This document shows, in pieces, positions 60,935 to 64,000 of a DNA stretch of 64,000 bases. The notes under the pieces were generated by a model. That model had not been told where the DNA came from. It was given only the letters and a program-made list of their open reading frames with translations, and did not search any database. Position 1 is the first letter of the stretch. Every line of letters begins with the position of its first letter. Location: contig JAQUPX010000002.1 in NCBI GenBank assembly GCA_028716385.1, positions 104,656 through 168,655 of the forward strand, written 5' to 3'. The translations under genes and the position numbers were made by a program. Source of the stretch: a bacterium (GTDB taxonomy: Bacteria; Hydrothermota; UBA3073; JACQXS01; JAQTXJ01).

Positions 60935-61168
60935 AAGGGAAAGGCGCGGAAAGAGGTATCCAATCAACTCGATGCCCAAAATTATCAGGGCTCTTTCTAT
61001 TAATATTACCTCTATAGCCTGGGGAATGGGCTTGAGCAAAAAATTAGGCATCTTATAAACTCAAGTTGTCCATTTTTCCATTAACTAAAAGAGCACGCCC
61101 TCTCCAAAAAGTGTGATAACATAACCACCTCCATGGAGGGTATTATCTCCCCTCTATAATTTTAATAT

Positions 61169-61399
61169 CTATCCTTTCGGGGGGAAAGGGTCTTCCTTAT
61201 AAGTACGTTCCTCTTGGAATCTTCCATTCTCTTTGTGTATTACTACTTGACTTGGCTGATTATTTTTTGCCATTTCTCTTGCTTTATTTACAGCCTTGGG
61301 TTTTGTAGGAAAAAGTTTGATAATTTTCCCCGAACCTTCTCCCTTTATTCCCCACTGATTATCATTGGGGACAACATGTAAAACTTTACGATTTGCCAT
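61169..61399 (-). CDS. DUF2188 family protein
   Basis: This 76-aa protein matches DUF2188: VLHVVPNDNQWGIKGEGSGK, a KPKAVNKAREMAKNN helix, and VVIHKENGRFQEERTY with a final DPFPP. The family is small, common and of unknown function, often seen beside mobile or defence genes. I take the ATG at 61399 because AGGAGG lies 9 nt upstream; the frame extends to 61444 only through promoter-like DNA. It is 177 nt from the end of the helicase-PLD gene, in the same direction. Confidence 0.8.
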   Translation of the reverse strand: MANRKVLHVVPNDNQWGIKGEGSGKIIKLFPTKPKAVNKAREMAKNNQPSQVVIHKENGRFQEERTYKEDPFPPKG

Positions 61400-61412
61400 T
61401 TTATTATTCCTC

Positions 61413-61429
61413 CTATCTATAATAGATAG
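61413..61429 (-). promoter_or_regulatory. Candidate operator overlapping the DUF2188 promoter
   Basis: CTATCTATAATAGATAG is a 17-bp palindrome (7-bp arms). On the minus strand TTGAAA (61444-61439) with 16-17 nt spacing places the -10 box (TTATAG or TATAGA) inside this palindrome, so a repressor site is possible. Confidence 0.45.
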
Positions 61430-61576
61430 ATGCAAAATTTTCAAAAAAGATTCAAAATATTGTGATTAAACTTTTAAAAGTACTATATGTAGTATGGTAA
61501 CGATTGCTAAAACATAGGAGAAATTATAGATAAAATCGAGGGAATAAGTATTGTTTCCTATAATTTTCAGTTGTTT

Positions 61577-64000
61577 TTATTTAAAAAGATTGGATTGAGT
61601 TGTCGAAGTAGTAATATTAAAAAGTTTATCAAGTTTAGACAAATCATGTTTCGGGATAAGTGCACGCATTTTGGGAAGACGCAAATGAGTGCGAGCTATT
61701 TTTTGACGATGTTTCCGGTCTTTAATACATCTCCAATGGGGTTCTCCCCCCCATTCTCCATACTCTACGTTTTCACCACAATTAGCACATGTAATTGTAT
61801 CCCCTTTTAACGGAGGCTGGTCAATACTTCGGGAATAGCATTCATCTTCTACGCAACGCCAATAGAATGGATCGTTTCCACCTTCACTGGCTACCATCTC
61901 GCTTTTACAAATAGGACATATTGGTATTCCTTCCTTATACTCATCAATCAGGTCATTAAGTCGCAAAGTCTTAACGAAATCCTTAACGACTTCGGGACTT
62001 TTACGTCGTTCCATTATTTCCTGTGTATTGCTGAAGCTTAAAGGATTAAGAGACCCCATCCAAATGATATCATCATCAATGAAAACAAGTTTTTCGTGCA
62101 TACCTCGTTTGTGTATTACAACAACTCCCCAATTAATAAGTGCTTGTTCAAGCATTCTATAAGTAGATAACTCTCGCTTATTACGGTCCTCCCTTGCTTT
62201 AGTAATAACATAAACACGTATTCCTTGCTCAATTGCTGCTCTGATGGAAGGTTCAAGATACCCTATTCTTTCAGATGTGATAAAAGCAGAGTAAATAACT
62301 ACTCGTCCTTTGGCGCGGGAAAGGTCGCCACGCAACATAGGATAAAAATGTTCTTGGCTAATAACTACACGAGAAGAATTTGGTTCAATTTCTCCCCCAA
62401 TAACAGAAGTTTGTGCCTTAGCTACTCGCGCTGATAAACCAGCAGGAACAATATTGAGAGCATCAACACAAACATAATGCTCTTGAAGAAATGGAATAAG
62501 TTCTGCTCCAATAAATGCTTTTTTTGATAGTTTCAAAATATATTCGAAGTCACCTACAATAATAAGCCTACGACGGGCTCTTGTTAGGGCTACATTGAGT
62601 AACCGTTTAGTGTTATTATCACGTTTGAAATCGAACATACCTACTCGCCAGTGAGGTTCGTCATTGACCAAATCCAAAATTACGACATCAGATTCTGCCC
62701 CTTGAAAATTATAAACTGTCCCTGCTCTTACGTCATTTTTAAGATTTTGATGCTCCAGAAGGATTTTCAATAATTTTGCATGTGGAGAATACGGACAAAC
62801 CATAAGAATGTGAGGGTCATTCATTTCATTACAGGGTTCTCGGTCATAACGTAACAATTGTTCAGCAATATCCACACAGATAGTGGCAGATAAAAAGTTT
62901 AATCTGCTGGCTCGCATTCCTCGAGAAACACTTGTAACCCAAGCTCCCACAGAAGCAGTGTTCACAAGAAGAACAGGTTGATCATGTCCCCAATCACTAC
63001 GATACCATTTCATTAAGTTTTCGTCGCATTTAGTATGCGATAAAGGATAATAATTGCCATCGTCCAATTTTATTTCGCCATCGTCTAATGTTTTATATAT
63101 TAGTTCGTTAGAAATTTTACTTATATCCGGATGCATCCTATACTGTTTCTTTAACGCTACAACATAAGGACGTTTATCGTATTTTTCAATCTTAGCTTTA
63201 TTAAATATGTCTAATCCAAGCCATTCTTTTGCTAATGGATGTGGTGATATAACAATTGGTGGTAGTTGTTCCGGATCTCCAACAACGACAGCATTGAGAT
63301 CTGCTAAACCAGCTACCGCCCAAAGTGCAGGTATAGGGGCCATTGATGCTTCATCAAGTATCACTGTATCAAAACGTCTGGCTTGAATAGAGTCCCTGAG
63401 ATATGCACGCGTAAGTGTAGTTGCTATTATCTTTGCCTGAGAGATAACAACCTCTTCAACTTTCTTGAGAGATTCTTCTATCTGTTGGATTTCAGTCTCA
63501 ATAGTACTAATATGTTTATTAATGTCTGCATACTGTTTACGAAGATCGCCAATCTCTAATCCTTCTGTTTGGGAAATCCCATGCTCATATGCAGTTTGGA
63601 TATCAAGTATCATTAATTCAGCAGATCCTACTGATTCATGAGTTATTCCCTGAGTTAGTCCCTGTGCCTTTAATGCTGATAATCGTGTGGTAAGAAGTTC
63701 TTCTAGTTGCAAACGTTGTTTATAACATGTTTTGTCAAGTTGCTCTGTTTGGGATTTCACCTGAATTAGTTTTTCATTGTAAACATTGGCTTTGTAGAGT
63801 ACGTCTTCAGGGGAACTTGAATACTTACTATAAAATAATTCCTCTTCATTTTTAAACGTCGTACGTTTGTTTTCAGTTTGAGTCAAATTATGTTGAGCTT
63901 CCTCTAATTCTAAACTTATTTCTCCCATCTCAGTACAAAATTTCTGTATCAACTCCGATTGATTTTCAGAGGAAGCGGACTGTTGCCATTGTCTTGCAAG
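61577..64000 (-). CDS. SF1 helicase-PLD nuclease fusion, Mokosh type II (MkoC)-like (5' partial)
   Basis: This protein is open to the window end; at least 807 residues are present and the Walker A motif lies outside. Visible parts, N to C: a coiled-coil segment (63500-63950), Walker B ILDEASMAPI (about 63340-63370), motif III GDPEQLPP, helicase domain 2 with YNFQGAESDVVIL and LNVALTRARRRLIIVGD. A PLD phosphodiesterase domain follows with HEKLVFIDDD and GSLNPLSFSNTQE (H-x-K and GSxN; about 62020-62100). Two zinc ribbons close it (CPICKSEMV...WRCVEDEC and CANCGENVE...WRCIKD). A fused COG1112-type helicase and PLD nuclease is the layout I recall for MkoC of the Mokosh type II anti-phage system. 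Defence function is inferred. Confidence 0.82.
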   Translation of the reverse strand, partial: LARQWQQSASSENQSELIQKFCTEMGEISLELEEAQHNLTQTENKRTTFKNEEELFYSKYSSSPEDVLYKANVYNEKLIQVKSQTEQLDKTCYKQRLQLEELLTTRLSALKAQGLTQGITHESVGSAELMILDIQTAYEHGISQTEGLEIGDLRKQYADINKHISTIETEIQQIEESLKKVEEVVISQAKIIATTLTRAYLRDSIQARRFDTVILDEASMAPIPALWAVAGLADLNAVVVGDPEQLPPIVISPHPLAKEWLGLDIFNKAKIEKYDKRPYVVALKKQYRMHPDISKISNELIYKTLDDGEIKLDDGNYYPLSHTKCDENLMKWYRSDWGHDQPVLLVNTASVGAWVTSVSRGMRASRLNFLSATICVDIAEQLLRYDREPCNEMNDPHILMVCPYSPHAKLLKILLEHQNLKNDVRAGTVYNFQGAESDVVILDLVNDEPHWRVGMFDFKRDNNTKRLLNVALTRARRRLIIVGDFEYILKLSKKAFIGAELIPFLQEHYVCVDALNIVPAGLSARVAKAQTSVIGGEIEPNSSRVVISQEHFYPMLRGDLSRAKGRVVIYSAFITSERIGYLEPSIRAAIEQGIRVYVITKAREDRNKRELSTYRMLEQALINWGVVVIHKRGMHEKLVFIDDDIIWMGSLNPLSFSNTQEIMERRKSPEVVKDFVKTLRLNDLIDEYKEGIPICPICKSEMVASEGGNDPFYWRCVEDECYSRSIDQPPLKGDTITCANCGENVEYGEWGGEPHWRCIKDRKHRQKIARTHLRLPKMRALIPKHDLSKLDKLFNITTSTTQSNLFK

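Larger units (their letters stand above)
60598..61168. other. Repeat-rich spacer with a strong terminator
   Basis: The 571-bp region downstream of carbamate kinase holds a short GTAGG hairpin (60616-60630), the ACATCCCGCC-TTGGCGGTGA repeat, a GCGGACAGGC piece, CACAGA/GCAAAGACGC word strings (60745-60865) and a near-perfect terminator (60895-60934). From 60940 to 61168 I see nothing apart from a CCTCCATGGAGG palindrome. A 116-codon frame crossing the terminator is not a gene. Confidence 0.65.

Noticed and set aside
60653..61003. 116-codon open frame downstream of carbamate kinase
   Set aside because: It crosses a 13-bp perfect intrinsic terminator and known repeat words, has no ribosome binding site and reads as low-complexity basic sequence.
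1..64000. tRNA, rRNA, tmRNA or insertion sequence
   Set aside because: I looked for T-loop GGTTCGA-type signals, conserved rRNA stretches and transposase motifs and found none convincing; a covariance-model scan was not possible.

Overview
The window is an AT-rich, densely coded bacterial chromosome segment with no rRNA, tRNA, CRISPR array, IS element or phage module that I could see. The gene content suggests a Gram-negative-type (diderm), largely anaerobic bacterium from the FCB / candidate-phylum area (WOR-3/Stahlbacteria-, Cloacimonadota- or Fibrobacteres-like). Five secreted proteins end in a sorting-type domain closing with GxYF-K-TRKL-like motifs. There is also a FISUMP protein, a DUF5674 protein, a patatin/BamA-type outer-membrane protein and a pyrophosphate-type phosphofructokinase. 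Promoters are TTGACA/TATAAT-like, not Bacteroidetes-like. This placement is inference; no marker phylogeny could be run.

Layout. 1-5.1 kb: a type IV pilus block (pilT, cut by the window edge, pilC, a PilS-like kinase and a sigma54 regulator with an unusual C-terminal domain); the prepilin peptidase pilD lies apart at 23.7 kb. 5.2-16.6 kb: mixed genes including DUF3795 and DUF502 proteins, patatin/BamA protein, a class II aldolase-like protein, a radical SAM enzyme, the DUF5674 pair, an RCC1-repeat secreted protein, a nucleotidyltransferase and a glycosidase. 16.7-24.4 kb: dnaE, a flippase-like membrane protein, a flavoprotein, a small TonB-plug protein, FISUMP and pilD. 24.6-38 kb: large repeat and FG-GAP secreted proteins, miaB, a glycolytic pair (class II aldolase and PPi-PFK), and a second glycosidase. 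38.2-46.5 kb: cell envelope genes (DD-carboxypeptidase, two CsgG/TolB-like barrel paralogues, TPR membrane protein, YidD, D-Ala-D-Ala ligase). 47-49.6 kb: rpsG-fusA. 49.8-60.6 kb: a probable amino-acid catabolic region (etfB, etfA, nitroreductase, aminotransferase, homoserine dehydrogenase, U32-like protein, PanB-like protein, trans-sulfuration PLP enzyme, cvpA, carbamate kinase). 61.2-64 kb: DUF2188 protein and a truncated helicase-PLD nuclease fusion that resembles the Mokosh type II anti-phage protein.

The strongest non-gene signals are several families of dispersed hairpin repeats. One family is capped by GTAGG/CCTAC with stems that differ between copies yet still pair. Repeats occur not only between genes but also in frame inside three conserved genes (patatin, miaB, ddl), and a different hairpin sits between the ribosome binding site and the start codon of rpsG. 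A second signal is a set of promoters with 16-nt spacers whose -10 box lies only about 8-9 nt from the start codon of genes lacking a Shine-Dalgarno sequence, implying leaderless mRNAs.
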